Source: Erythroxylum novogranatense (Eukaryota > Streptophyta > Magnoliopsida > Malpighiales > Erythroxylaceae). From it: DNA of 64,000 bases. The position numbers and the translations under genes were made by a program. The notes under the pieces are model-generated. The model worked only from the letters and a program-made list of their open reading frames with translations, was not told the origin of the DNA and ran no database searches. Location of the stretch: positions 13,367,060-13,431,059 of the forward strand of contig CM057225.1 of the NCBI GenBank assembly GCA_029891385.1, in the 5' to 3' direction. Every line of letters starts with the position of its first letter. The first letter of the stretch is position 1. Shown here one piece after another: positions 9,717-20,718 of this stretch.

Positions 9717-9967
9717 CAGCTAGAACATTATTTGATAAAAAAAACACATCACAATGTCTGGTTCATACAATTTGGGGGTTAGCGTGTGTTTCCTTGCGAC
9801 AAATAAAATTTTTTGGCAGTCTCCAGAAATGTATCACCCATCAATTGAAAAGTCAAAAACTAAGATGATAGAAACTAAGACGAAGCAGAGTCAAACTAAG
9901 AACAAACATAGTCAAACTAAGGCGAAGTGCGGACACAAAAGTAAAACGAAAGTAAAAGGAAGTGGAA
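9717..9967 (+). repeat. continuation of 230-bp-type repeat, then purine-rich units
   Basis: ATTATTATAGCAG and TTTGGGGGTTAGCGTG mark the 230-bp-type repeat. From about 9850 it passes into AACTAAGACGAAGCAGAGTC-like purine units. At about 9968 the strand bias flips to pyrimidine, marking the junction with the inverted LTR. The open frame across this junction (from 9754) is chimeric. Confidence 0.6.
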
Positions 9968-10335
9968 AATTGAGACGTTATTTGCTTTCATCTGTTTTTC
10001 ATCGTCTGCTTTTGCTTCCTTCTGCTTTATGCTTCCCTCAACTTTTTAACTATTGCCTGCTTTTCAGCTTCCCTCTGTTTTTAATCTCAAATACATTTTT
10101 ATTTAAATGCCTTTTGAACTATCGTACATTTTCATTCTCAATCATTTTCAATATAAATAAATGCTTTTTTATTCTTCGTACATTTTCATTCTCCATGTGT
10201 TTTTTTACTTTGTCTGCTTTTCATTCATCCGTCTGTTTTTCTGCTTGGTCTGCTTTTTATTCTTCCGTCTGGTTTTCTGCCTTCATTATATGTTTAACAT
10301 CAAAATGATAAATGTAAAGTTATTTTGACTTAACA
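9968..10335 (-). repeat. LTR-like sequence, inverted copy (3' LTR of the minus-strand element)
   Basis: On the minus strand it begins TGTTAAGTCAAAATAACTTT at 10335, preceded by the polypurine tract. It continues as diverged minisatellite units such as CAGACGGAAGAATAAAAAGC. Confidence 0.6.
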
Positions 10336-10350
10336 ATCTCCCCCTTTTTG
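10336..10350 (-). promoter_or_regulatory. polypurine tract, minus strand
   Basis: Minus-strand AAAAAGGGGGAGAT lies immediately before the TG at 10335, the position expected for the plus-strand primer site of an LTR retroelement. Confidence 0.7.
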
Positions 10351-10619
10351 ATGAAAAAAATAATCATACAAAAAATGTATAATTAAAAAATAAGAAAACA
10401 TATCTTCGTACTGTCTTTGTCTGAGTTCTACATTTTCTACTGACTCTTCCTCCCCCTATCTTTTTCTTTTTTTTTGGAACAATTAATCTCCTTTGTACAT
10501 CCCCTTTTGATTTCTGCTTTGCATTTTCTCCTCCCCCTATTTGTTATAATAAAAAATGATTAATGCCGATGATGTTTCAAGAACTCTTTCACCATCTCCT
10601 TCAACTCTTTGATTTATCT

Positions 10620-10921
10620 TCATAGGTGCATCACCTCAGCTTGCAAGTCAAAAGGCGAGGTGGGTTGATCATCATCCTCCGGGAGCTTTACAAATGCAAT
10701 TGTAGTAACATATGCGTCTGAAGATGGAATATAATCTTCAACAATCTCAAGGGTAGGTGGTTGAACCGATAGGTTAGGCTCAGGAAGGTCTAAGTCATAA
10801 GGAGCAGGTAGCATTAGCACTTGTCTTCCTCGCAAGGGTAGGGCTTCTTCTAGAATAGGCGATGTATTAGATCGCCTAATCGAATTCTTTCGCGCATGAG
10901 GGATTCAATGGCGTCCTCTAG
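10620..10921 (-). pseudogene. detached C-terminal extension of the 647-aa ORF
   Basis: After the TAA at 10922-10924 the same frame continues LEDAIESLMRERIRLGDLIHR and then stops. A one-step frame change gives EEALPLRGRQVLMLPAP, a Pro- and acidic-rich stretch and QAEVMHL. This looks like the original C-terminus cut off by one nonsense change and one frameshift. Confidence 0.55.
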
Positions 10922-12865
10922 TTAGCTTTCCCCCATCGGCAAAGGTTCATCCTTATGCAGTAAAACTACAACTAGCTCTATAAACATCTTCTTTGAGCGC
11001 ATACGCACATCTATTCGTCGCACTTCTTGATGTCGATCTGCGGATAGATCATCAATTACCCCTTCTGGGTATAACTTCATCTTCCCCTTATTAACAACCA
11101 AGGGATATCTTGGTTGCAGGTCTGGTACAACCATTATCACCGTTACCTCTGTAATTGGATAAATAGTGTGCGGATGACTGGTCATCTTTGAAGGGTATGG
11201 CTTTGTGGCAACATACCGTAAGGCTTCATAGAAATTCCTTTCTTCTTCATTCAATAGATGCCATGTCTCACTATTTATAGGAATAGGTTGTAAGTAAGTC
11301 TTTACTAAGCTCTTCGGTGTATCCCTGAAGACAATTGAACTACTCCTCTTAGTCACAGGCTCAACTACTTGAATCAATCTGGTTTCCAATTTGTCTTTCC
11401 TAAGAAATTCAGAATAGTTGAATGGAACCAAACTGAGTTCTTCAGATTTCTCTTGTTGGATCTGCACTAAACTGAGTTCTGTTGTTGCCTCGTGTTGAAC
11501 AATGATAGGAGTAGTCTGAAGCAGGCTAAGCTCCACTGGCTCTTCCTGTTGAACAATGATAGTAGAAGTCTGAACCTGGCTAAACTCCACTGGCTCCTGT
11601 TGTTGAATAACAATGGGAGTTTCCTTCCTCTGACTAACTTCCTTAACAGTGGGCAAACTCTTCTTTTGACTAACTATCTTAATCTTCTTCACCGCCTCAG
11701 TCAGTCTCGGAGTTTTCTGAGATTGGGGTTTCTGCTTCTTAGACACCAACTTTCTTTTCCTCTCAGTCTCCTTGGCCTGTTTGGCTGAATGTTCACTTAA
11801 GATGGAGACTAGAGATCTCGTAGCCTTTGGTGCGCTAGTCTCAGAGACTTCTGTCTGACTTTGTTCTCTGGACCTGTTTTCTTCCTTTTGTCTCAAGTTT
11901 TGAATCCTGGACATTCTCTTTGCCTTCTTTGGAATTTCACTCATCAGATTCTCCCCTTTTGTCTTCAAGACAGTTTCATCTGTAGTCCGAACTTGGTTAA
12001 TTTCTTTTTCAGAAATCATCTTTTCCTTCATAATTTCTTGAGATGATTCACTTCTTTCAACTATAGGCATGCTTCCACTAGCTTGAGATTTAGAAATCTC
12101 TGTGAGAGATTTCTTCTGTATCGGCTCCTCCTCAGTTCTAGCTTTATTCTTAGAATCTGCTTCTCCTCTATCCAGATTCTTCAAGCCCATTTTCGCTATT
12201 GTACCCGAGTTGATAAAACTTCTGATAGGCATCCTCAATCTGTTTCCTCTATCAAGAAGGACTCCAGACTCCCTGAATATCCTTGTGAGCAGCATTCCGT
12301 AAGGATAACTGTTTGTATTCTTCATCGCCTTAACCATATACTGAAAAATCAGAAATGGTAAGTATATGGGTTGGCGATTCAGTAGGTAGAAAAGACATTG
12401 TTCATCTAACGTCGTTACCAAATGCCTTGATCCTGCTCTAGGTAAGACGCAATTAAACAAAATTGCATGTAAGACCCTAGCTTTTGGCACCAGACTGGAG
12501 GTTTTCCTCTCCTTTGGGTCATTATCTCCATTCAACTGTCTAGTGACTTCGTCTTCGTTTAGGTTAACTTTAGTCATCCATCTGGCTTTACTTGTAAGCT
12601 TCTCTCCAACCGATGGGGATTCAATTACCTTCTCTATCAAATCGGTTGTGACAATAACAGATATTCTATCTTCTATCGTAGAAACAATAGTTTTGTCTAC
12701 CAGTTGCACCTTCCAGAAATCAAACACCTCATTTGGATATACGATCTCCAGTACCTGGAAGAACTTCCTCCAACCAGCTTCTACTATCTCTGGTTCGATA
12801 TCCATGTTGTTCTTCCTCAAGGATTCAAAATCGACATGTCTCCCGTAGATCATTGCTTGGTCCAT
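10922..12865 (-). CDS. 647-aa retroelement ORF with a plant-transposon-protein-like N-domain
   Basis: A long uninterrupted frame from ATG at 12865. Residues about 1-215 form a folded-looking domain (AMIYGRHVDFESL, GWRKFFQVLEIVYPNE, KARVLHAILFNCVLPRAGSR, then YLLNRQPIYLPFLIFQYMV and GMLLTRIFRESGVLL). In overall pattern this resembles the putative plant transposon protein domain common in plant retroelement-linked ORFs. Residues about 230-480 are low-complexity, Lys/Glu/Ser-rich, with repeats of VQQEEPVELSLLQT type. The rest is another ordered-looking stretch. No zinc knuckle, protease or polymerase motif is seen. It may act as a structural Gag-like protein of the surrounding non-autonomous element; that is inference. 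The frame now ends at a TAA that probably replaced a sense codon. Confidence 0.75.
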   Translation of the reverse strand: MDQAMIYGRHVDFESLRKNNMDIEPEIVEAGWRKFFQVLEIVYPNEVFDFWKVQLVDKTIVSTIEDRISVIVTTDLIEKVIESPSVGEKLTSKARWMTKVNLNEDEVTRQLNGDNDPKERKTSSLVPKARVLHAILFNCVLPRAGSRHLVTTLDEQCLFYLLNRQPIYLPFLIFQYMVKAMKNTNSYPYGMLLTRIFRESGVLLDRGNRLRMPIRSFINSGTIAKMGLKNLDRGEADSKNKARTEEEPIQKKSLTEISKSQASGSMPIVERSESSQEIMKEKMISEKEINQVRTTDETVLKTKGENLMSEIPKKAKRMSRIQNLRQKEENRSREQSQTEVSETSAPKATRSLVSILSEHSAKQAKETERKRKLVSKKQKPQSQKTPRLTEAVKKIKIVSQKKSLPTVKEVSQRKETPIVIQQQEPVEFSQVQTSTIIVQQEEPVELSLLQTTPIIVQHEATTELSLVQIQQEKSEELSLVPFNYSEFLRKDKLETRLIQVVEPVTKRSSSIVFRDTPKSLVKTYLQPIPINSETWHLLNEEERNFYEALRYVATKPYPSKMTSHPHTIYPITEVTVIMVVPDLQPRYPLVVNKGKMKLYPEGVIDDLSADRHQEVRRIDVRMRSKKMFIELVVVLLHKDEPLPMGES

Positions 12866-13159
12866 CTGAATCTTTGATAAGTGATAAGCTGAGTTGATGA
12901 CTTGATTTTCAAAAGTAAAGTTGATTTTAGAGAATTTGAGAGAGTTGAAAAGTTTGTGAGTTGAGAGTATTCGAACAACTTCTGATTTGAGATTACTCGA
13001 AAGGTCTTATCAGGCGTTTTCTAGAATAGGTCAGCTTCTCAAGGCTTTGAAACTTTCCCTCTAAGATTTTCTTCAGAGAGAAGTTACCAACAGAACTCAC
13101 CATTCTTGTACCGTTAACTTTGACGACCTTTTAACTTGGTTGTGAGATATCAGACGGTT

Positions 13160-13642
13160 CATCATTTAACATCACCATGTTGAGGTTCCGTCTGATTTCC
13201 TTGAACCGTTCGCCTTACTTTAATCGTCTTAGTTCTATAGTCATACTTTCACTTCGTCTTACTTTGAATTTGATTACTTTCAGTTCGTCTTACTTTGATC
13301 GTCTTATCTTGATCGTCTCAGTTTTATCGTCTTACTTGCACTTCGTCTTCACTTTTGCTTCGTCCAACTCTGATCATCTTACTTTGATCGTTTTACTTCA
13401 CTTCGTCATTTATTATACTTTTGCTTTAAATGCTTTTGCTTCGCGCTTTTGCTTTAAATCGCTTTTCAACTTTAAATCTGCTTTTCTTCTATCGCTCGCT
13501 TTCACTTAGTCTCCTTTGCTTTAAATCGCTTTTTAACTTCCATCTGTTTTTCTTCTTTCGTGTGCTTTTCAACGTCCGTCTATTTTGTTCCATTATTTGT
13601 ACTTCATCAAAATCATTTATGTAAACTCATTTTGACTTAACA
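13160..13642 (-). repeat. LTR-like sequence, inverted copy (5' LTR of the minus-strand element)
   Basis: On the minus strand it starts TGTTAAGTCAAAATGAGTTT at 13642 and continues with GATGAAGTACAAATAATG, as in copies A and C, then AAGACGAAG and GACGATAAAA units to about 13160. The leader of the 647-codon ORF follows. The inner boundary is approximate. Confidence 0.6.
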
Positions 13643-14244
13643 AACTATCCTCAGTTCGTATTAGAATGAAGAATGTTGTTATACTGGACAGATAATCTAA
13701 TAGAAAATATTCAATACCTTGGCGAAAAAATAACAAACATGGCTCATGTGTTGACTGATTTGTGCAAAAATGCCGAAAATAATAAGACGAAGCAAAGAAG
13801 GAAAAATAAGACGAAGTGGAAAGACAAAAACAAATTGAATGGTGACGGGTAGGAGAAGTTGACGAGCATGTTTGGCAGATTCGACGTGGCAGACGTAAGA
13901 ATGAATTTATTGTCCTCAAAATATTGGCCTCCGGTTTTGATTTTATGATATTTTTTTTATTTATAGATTGGAGATATTCTTCTTTTCTTATTGATGTATT
14001 GTGGACTTGGTTAAGTGTATGACGAGGAGAAATGGGGACTGTTTCGTGATACGACGGAAAATCAATAACATTAAAAAGTAAAACGACCAATTAAAAACAA
14101 AACCTTAAACCAGAGGTAGGAGAAGAATATTTTTGAAGAAGAAAAAAACAGATAGGGGGAGGAAGAGGAAACAGAATATGAAGACGGAGTGGAGATCTTT
14201 TCATCTTACTTATGATTATTTGTTATTATCAAAAAGGAGGAGAT
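13643..14244. repeat. TE-derived segment repeating the 5.33-5.5 and 6.3-6.55 kb sequences
   Basis: 13650-13830 aligns with 5330-5500, and 13970-14244 aligns with 6285-6552, including the polypurine tract (here AAAAAGGAGGAGAT). The order is the same as in the 5-6.5 kb region with the intervening part missing. Confidence 0.7.
13673..13852 (+). CDS. small ORF, MLLYWTDN family, copy 2 (59 aa)
   Basis: ATG at 13673 gives MLLYWTDNLIENIQYLGEK, TNMAHVLTDLCKN and a Lys-rich tail. It aligns with the ORF at 5359-5505, which is shorter because of an earlier stop in the basic tail. The exchanges between copies are mostly conservative, which suggests past coding. No known domain; expression unknown. Confidence 0.35.
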   Translation: MLLYWTDNLIENIQYLGEKITNMAHVLTDLCKNAENNKTKQRRKNKTKWKDKNKLNGDG

Positions 14245-14608
14245 TGTTAAGTCAAAATGATTTTACATAAATTTAATTGATGAAGTACAAATAATGATGA
14301 AAAACGGAGACGATGAAAAGCAGATTTAAGAAAAGCGGTGGAAGCTATTGAAGCGAGCGAAACTTGAAAAGGTATTTAAAGTAAAAGTAGACGGAAGCAA
14401 AAGCAGACGAAAGCAAAAGCATACGAAAGTTATCCAAAAGCAGACAGAAGCAAAAGCAGACGAAAGCAAGCCACCTCCGAATTAAGAATCAGTTCAAGTT
14501 AATTACAGAACTTAACTGAATAACTGCTTCTTTCAAGATTGAAGAAGCAAGATTGAAGAAGCAGTTGAACATGAAGGTTATAAATAAGAGTCGGAGTCGA
14601 CGTATTAT
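14245..14608 (+). repeat. LTR-like sequence, copy B
   Basis: It starts TGTTAAGTCAAAATGATTTT after a polypurine tract. It follows copy A through the minisatellite, the hairpin (TGCTTCTTTCAAGATTGAAG and on) and the TATAAATA box at 14579-14586. Similarity to copy A ends near 14608, where an AT-rich segment like 6050-6120 takes over. Confidence 0.65.
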
Positions 14609-14938
14609 TTAATATATTTATGTAAATAGTATTATTGCTATTAGGTATAAAAATATTTTTAGCTTATATTAATAAAAATAAATATGCCATGAACTGTTAT
14701 TATGATTATATAAAAAACAAGAATATATGAATGAAGTTGAATAATAATAATGAATTTAATAAACCTTAAACCAGAGGTAGATTAGCCTGAAAATCGTGTG
14801 AAATCATTCAAAAGACACCACAATGCGACATTAAAAGTTTATAAGAATCTGGGTTTTTTCCTATTATGACGAGTGTCTGTAGTGGACTGTGCGTCTGATT
14901 TGGCATACATTCGGTGTTACTGATCGGCTTATCCATTT
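14609..14938. repeat. dispersed segment shared with 24.9-25.2 kb
   Basis: From CCTTAAACCAGAGGTAGATT at 14764 to CCATTTG at about 14938 it matches 25046-25222. The match ends abruptly, which makes 14938 a likely junction with inserted DNA (the Helitron side). Confidence 0.65.
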
Positions 14939-15078
14939 GTGACGGCGAGTTGTATTCAGCATCGGAGAATCTTTTTTCGAGGCATTGTTTAGCTGATGAA
15001 AAACATTTAGGATTTTTTCTGAAAATATCAGAAATCAGTATATATTAAGCAAGGGATATAAGGGGAGATCGCTGCAAA

Positions 15079-17121
15079 CTAAATGGCACATACAGAAATA
15101 ATAAAAGATGTTGTTATAGATAAAATCAAGATCAAGGAAGAATAAAAAGGACCTGAGATGGGTGAAAGTGAAGTCTGTTGTAGTTCATGAGCATCAATTT
15201 TGTGGCAGTAAACAACAGCAAATCGTTGCACCCCATCTGAAGACCGAGTGTTTGCTGGCTTCACGTGGAGAAGAAAGGTATCGGTTTTTAATTGTGCGTA
15301 CAATTTCTCCAATGGGAGATCCATGTTCTTATAACGCAAAACAAAATATCTCTATTGTCAGTGGAATAAGTACATGAAGATATTTGGGGCTGATTAAATT
15401 GGAAATGTAGATGAAAGAAGGAAGGAAAATATAACCTCATTGTAATATTTCATAGTCTCAACGGCGATGAAGTTTAATAGTTTCTCAGCGAGGTCGCCGA
15501 AAATGGAAGCTGTTATAGTTCCGGTATCGTCGGTCCAATCCATGTCATATCGACATCTGTACAATAAAGTCAGAATAGTCAAAAAGGAAGAGTGTGGGCA
15601 AAAAAGAAGTGCAGGTGACATGGAAGTAAAAAAGTGATGCGAAAATTACGGAATGCACACGGAAGGAATAAGCAATAAATGGAAGATTGCAAATAGAAGA
15701 CAGAAACCTTGGCTTTGCTGTTTATTTTTCTCTACAGTAATTACAATTGAAAAGAACTCCAGATGCAGCAGCTGTAGATCGGAAGCATTTGTTGCATGCC
15801 ATATACCGAAATTTTTGCAAAATGTGTTGGAAGAAAATTTTGGTTTCAATACATGATATCTACGAAAAAACCGATAAAAACGTTCAGAGCAAGATGTTAT
15901 AAATTCAATATCTCACTGGAATATGCAGATGCGATTACCTTGGGGGTAGAATCTAGAGACATGATCTTGGTGATATTCTGGCGAGATCCAGAAGATATAC
16001 GAGGATTATATCTGAAGTAAGATCTTCCACTAACGAGGTTTTTGATCTCGCTGTTATTTCGTTGTGCTCTGTAACATAATAATTATATAGGTGAGAAAAT
16101 AAAGAAATTTTAAAATTCTTATATAATTTGTAACAAAATATTAGAAAGGTTGTACGTAACATAATGGATTACCAATTTTTGAGATCTGCAGCTTCATGTA
16201 TCGGTGGGTCAACAACGATGGCTGAGTCGAACCACGTTGAAAATGTAACACCTAACATTTGAAAATGAATGTTTGAGATAGGATAAAAAGGGACAGAGTA
16301 AGATGTGTTTTTATGAGGAAGGAAAAAATATCGTTAAAGAAATTGACTTTGAGCTTTGTGCAAACAATAACCGGATGAGAGTGAAGTGATTCCATAATCT
16401 GCTGGCCCTCGTTCTAAACAAAACAATTCCAAAACGATAGTATGACTATTTGTTGCCTAAAAAAAACAAGAGATTATGAGAAGATGTTAAATTTGTTTAC
16501 CTCCAACGCAAAATAGTAACAAAGATACATAGTGAGAATTACTCTTTATTCATGATAACAAATTTTTGTACAGTTGAAGCTTTTTCGTCTCTCATGACAT
16601 CTTTTTTTTTCCAACACTTCAACGACGACGGCCAAAATATCTATCATGTGTTAAATATTAATGTAATCAGTAACGGAAAAGTTTTTGGAAGATTGTATGA
16701 ACAAATAAATTAAGCATCTAACCAACAGATTTTTGCTTGTCGTCCACATAATCCATAAGACTTTGGAAAGGTGTGAAGTTGAAAATCAGAGGGATGATTG
16801 CATCATCTTGTGTGACAGGTTCGATGACCGTGCGACTTGTGAGAATCCACTGTATCTCCAAATTTTTAGTTTCGTATTAAGGGAGAATTGATTTGACAAT
16901 CGCATTAGAAATGATATATTCCTAACATGGCTGTAAGATGTCCCCAATTCTTTGGATATCATTGTTGAATATGACACCCTCAACTTGCGATCCCTGTTAA
17001 TTATGAAGGAATTATCTATAGGTAAGTTGATAAAATGTAAAAGGAAGAAAGTGTAATTGATTTTCCTCAGAATCACAGAAGACAAACTTTTGTCTTCTAG
17101 TCGGTGAATTAACCGAAGCAA
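15079..17121 (-). pseudogene. RPA70-like single-strand DNA-binding gene of the Helitron
   Basis: Exon-like pieces on the minus strand resemble plant replication protein A large subunits. At about 16735-17000 an OB-fold reading (QVEGVIFNNDIQRIGDILQP, then IPLIFNFTPFQSLMDYV) contains two in-frame stops. At 15734-15796 a four-cysteine zinc ribbon is intact (ACNKC and NCNYC). At about 15440-15570 comes RYDMDWTDDTGTITASIFGD, behind an acceptor-like TTGTACAG, and at about 15240-15330 KTDTFLLHVKPA and QRFAVVY. RPA homologues in plant Helitrons are thought to bind single-stranded intermediates. Gene structure is broken by stops and uncertain splice sites, so no product is expected. Antisense open frames on the plus strand are not genes. 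Confidence 0.7.
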
Positions 17122-17322
17122 CGACCTGTTGTTTTTCTTGGACTATCACTTGACAAGATCATGATTGCGCTCCAGGGAAAATATTCTTCATTAATAAACG
17201 ATTATCCATGCTGAAAGAAAATGTTGGATGGTCAAGCGAAGACAAAAAATTATTCATATAAAATTGAATTATGTGAACTGAGAAAACAAACAAGCAATAT
17301 ACCTTTGAGGAAATTTGATGTT

Positions 17323-20300
17323 TTATAATTTGACTAATTGAAAATTTTCACGGAAAACAATATTCCTTGTCTTTTTTTCGAAGTCTGAAGATTGAAAAGT
17401 TCCAAGAATAATAAGAACTTTAACTGATTCAGGACTTCGAGCCCTTGACAGAGCTACATATAGCTGTCCGTGCGAGAATACAAGTTGACAGAGATAAATT
17501 CCTACATGATCAAGTGTTTGACCTTGGGATTTGTTTATGGTCATTGCAAAGCACAGACAAATTGGAAATTGTGTTCTGATGAAAGGAATTCCATTTTTTT
17601 GGTTCTCCGGAGATTGTAAAGGAATCTTAGGGATAAAAATGAATTTTCCTTTGTGGGGTCCAAAAACAATTTCAGCTGAAATTGTATGATCTTTTAGTTG
17701 CCTGCATATCAACCTTGTTCCATTGCATAATCCGTCAGTTGGATTTAAATTTCCTGTTCCCTCGGGACCATCGATAAAATAACTTGCATTCGTTGAAGTG
17801 AGAACTGAATTCATTATTAAGTCAAATATGTGCTTTTGCTCGTTGTTTAGTTTTGATTGTAATAAGAGGTCTTCTTCATCAATCTCTATATTCATCTCAC
17901 TTTCTACTTCCTTAGTCTGCTGCTGGCGGTAATCAGTACGAAATTCATGTTCAGTGAAACGATAATCAACTAAGCTTTTTCCCATTTGTTCCAGAGATTT
18001 ATTGAACAGAGGTCAGAACAGAGGTCGTCTCTGAAAGTTTCCCAGAGTTCCTTAGGATTTGCGGGCGAACAATAGAACAAGAATGTAGCAAATAACAATC
18101 GGAGGGATGTTGGCATTTGAAATATCACAGCTTCTTTAAGTGTTTGTTGTATGTAAGAGTCAAAATGCTAGCAATCCTAATCACAGTGCAGCATCTCTGA
18201 AAGAGTTCATCTTTTGACCATCAATAGTTAACAAGTGGTCAAACGATGTTGGTCCTCTAACATTTGTGAGCAATAATCTCAAGTAATACCTTTCTCCTTC
18301 TCGAGGGTTAACAGTAACTAATCGTCCTATGACTTTTCTCCGCTTTCTTTCTAACCATGTTTTTGTTTTTTGATTCCAAACAAAATGTTGGGGGAAATCC
18401 GCATACAAACATTTCATGTCTGCAACCTTTTGATTTGTTGAATTGGTCTTAAAAAATTCCGTCAGCATTGTTTTGGAGAATTCAATATTCCTCAATAAAT
18501 AAGACAAATTAGCATCTCTTGCAAAGGAAACAGATTGTTGATCTGGAAGGTGAACTTGGAGTATATAGATGGATGGATTAATCTCTGCCAGGCGGAATTC
18601 ATATATGCGTCATAAAGCTTTGGAGGGGGGGGGGATCCAATGGCCTTCTTGAAAATTAGTGATTTCGTCAATATCAGACGTGGTTTCTTGGTCGTCGATG
18701 CTAAAGTTTACAAGGTCGTGGCCCTTAAATACATATTTGTATAAGTATTTAACAAGCTTGACAGTGGAACATATTTCAACATTAATGTGGCAATCAAGTA
18801 ACATCAGAAGTTACGGGTTATGAGGAACCACCCATCTATTATCAACCTCATGTCTGGAAATTTTAACTTTTCTTCCATTATCTCTACGTCTATAGCACGG
18901 ATAACTGTCTTCACCATGGACAGTGAAAGGAGTAAAATCCTTGGGGTAATGACTTTTGCATACACCATTTCTCATGCAAGGGCACTGTTTGTTCATAAAA
19001 CCACAAGGACCGTGGATCATATCCTTAATGACAAGAGAATATAACCTGGAATTGTGATCAGGATTATGTATTTTAGCTGATATGATTTGATCATAGGAAT
19101 TTGGATTCAACAACTTAAATTGTGGTTGAAGTCTTAGAAGCAAATGAGTATGAGGGAATCCACGCTTTTGAAATTCAATAACGTAAACAAATGCGGCAAC
19201 ATCTCCAAAAATTCCTTTTTTGATCAACTCATTTTTAAGAATTTCAAATTTTGCCCTGAACACTCCGGATAATAAATCTGGTCTGTCTTGTGCTTTTTCG
19301 TGGAATTTAAGATTCTCTTGTATTTCCTTCCACATAGGGTTGTAAGTCATAGTGATGAAAATATCTGGTTTGCCATATTTTTGCACTAGAGCCATTGCAT
19401 CTAGATAACGGTGTTTTATGTCCCTTGGGCCGCCGATAAACGAAGCTGGGAGGACAACTCGTCGGCCAATCGTAGGACCTTCAATTTGACCAACATTAAC
19501 GCTATCTAAAACACCCTGCAAAATTTCTGATCGTATCTCGTTTTGTTTTTTTCTATGGAAGTCAAGCCGTGATGTTTCAGTCTTTATATAAGAACCAACA
19601 ACGAATTGTTGTAGTAGTCTTAAGCTGTGGAAAAGCATGGATTCATCATAACTTCTGATTTGAAGCCGATAGCAGTAATTCTCTCTGGCAGATGCTACGC
19701 CATGTTTAGAGTTCGCTTCTTGAGTAACTAGTAATAGTAAGAATAAAATGATAAATTAATTTTGTTTAATTAGACAATATTTGGGAAACAAGGGAATAAG
19801 CAAACAACTAACCTATGTTTTCGAGAGCAAATAATTCAGCTAGTTCAGTAAAACTGCATAAAGGAGCAGTGCTTGTTTGATCGGAAACATTGGTGCTGTT
19901 TGCTTGTGGAATTAACCGCTTAATGCGAGGATGCCATCCTGATTCACCCCGTGGAAACAAAAGTGGGTATTGAAGTGGGTCGTAGCATGCATAATAAGAT
20001 TGAATTCTATAGGTCGGACCTGAGTGAGTGTAGACTTGGATATGAGGACATTTGTCATGTTGTTCATCATCAGTCTCAGTCCATATAGCAGCTACTTGTG
20101 ATGCAGTAGGAAGATTGTATACGCGCTGATTAAGACCCGGATAACATCTGAGAACAATTTGGTGATTTTCAAGCGACGGAATATCTTTAAGACTTCGAAA
20201 GAACCTAGCATAAGCGTTATCTTCAAGAATTGTCATAATCAACTTCAATGTACTTTCACGAAGTTTATCAGAACTGCCGACCCTTTGTTGTAGTTCTTCA

Positions 20301-20660
20301 TCATTATCAAAGAAATAAAGTTGGATTCCAGATACTTTATTGCTTGTCGACACTAAACTGTCAAGGAAATGGTAAACTTGTCCTTGAACACGGAATGTAT
20401 AAACTCCCTTTGTGTTTTTTGTGAGGTCACGATCATATCTGGCTCCATAGGAAGTGAAAGCTACATTGTTATTGTATGTACGAACATTCTTTCTGAAATG
20501 TTCCGATTCTTCATCACTATTTAGAAACAAAGATTTTAAAGCATAAGGCATTTGAAGAGCAACAATAGAAATTTGTCCGGACGAGCAACAAAACGATGGA
20601 GGTTCAAGGTAAAATCGTTTTGCGTTACAATGTTGGCAATCTGGAACAGAAGGGAGCTGT
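17323..20660 (-). pseudogene. Helitron Rep-helicase gene, interrupted and internally deleted
   Basis: The N-terminal part at 19808-20660 has a cysteine cluster (DCQHCNAKR, FCCSSG) and the family stretch YPLLFPRGESGWHP. The 18811-19638 part holds the HUH motif PHTHLLL (His codons at 19144-19152), and 18715-18750 the tyrosine motif KYLYKYVFKGHD. A TGA at 18610-18612 interrupts the frame after PPPSKAL, next to a run of ten G, and further stops separate 18811 from 18804 and follow 18181. In the helicase (17323-17985) the Walker A motif begins GPEGTG but passes at once to NPTDGLCNGTRL, so the second half of Walker A and the middle motifs are deleted. The last motif LYVALSRARSPESV is present. HUH Rep proteins nick and join DNA in rolling-circle transposition; this copy cannot be active. 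Confidence 0.85.
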
Positions 20661-20718
20661 TAAGGTTCAAGAGGTAAATTCTGCAAAGATGTTAATGTTG
20701 AAGGAAAGGTGCGATGAT

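Larger units (their letters stand above)
9968..13642 (-). mobile_element. non-autonomous LTR retroelement, minus strand
   Basis: Both ends carry the TGTTAAGTCA LTR start in inverted orientation (13642 and 10335). Between them on the minus strand lie a leader, a 647-codon ORF (12865-10922), its broken C-terminal extension, pyrimidine-rich tracts with repeated CTCCCCCT, and a polypurine tract abutting the LTR at 10335. No protease, reverse transcriptase, RNase H or integrase reading is present, so it would depend on enzymes from elsewhere. The primer-binding site and left LTR boundary were not found; 9968 is where repeat polarity flips. No target duplication was identified, so the outer limits are provisional. 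Confidence 0.6.

Noticed and set aside
9754..10308. 184-codon plus-strand open frame
   Set aside because: It crosses the junction at about 9968 where repeat polarity flips; the first part is 230-bp-type repeat and the second is an inverted LTR, so it is chimeric.
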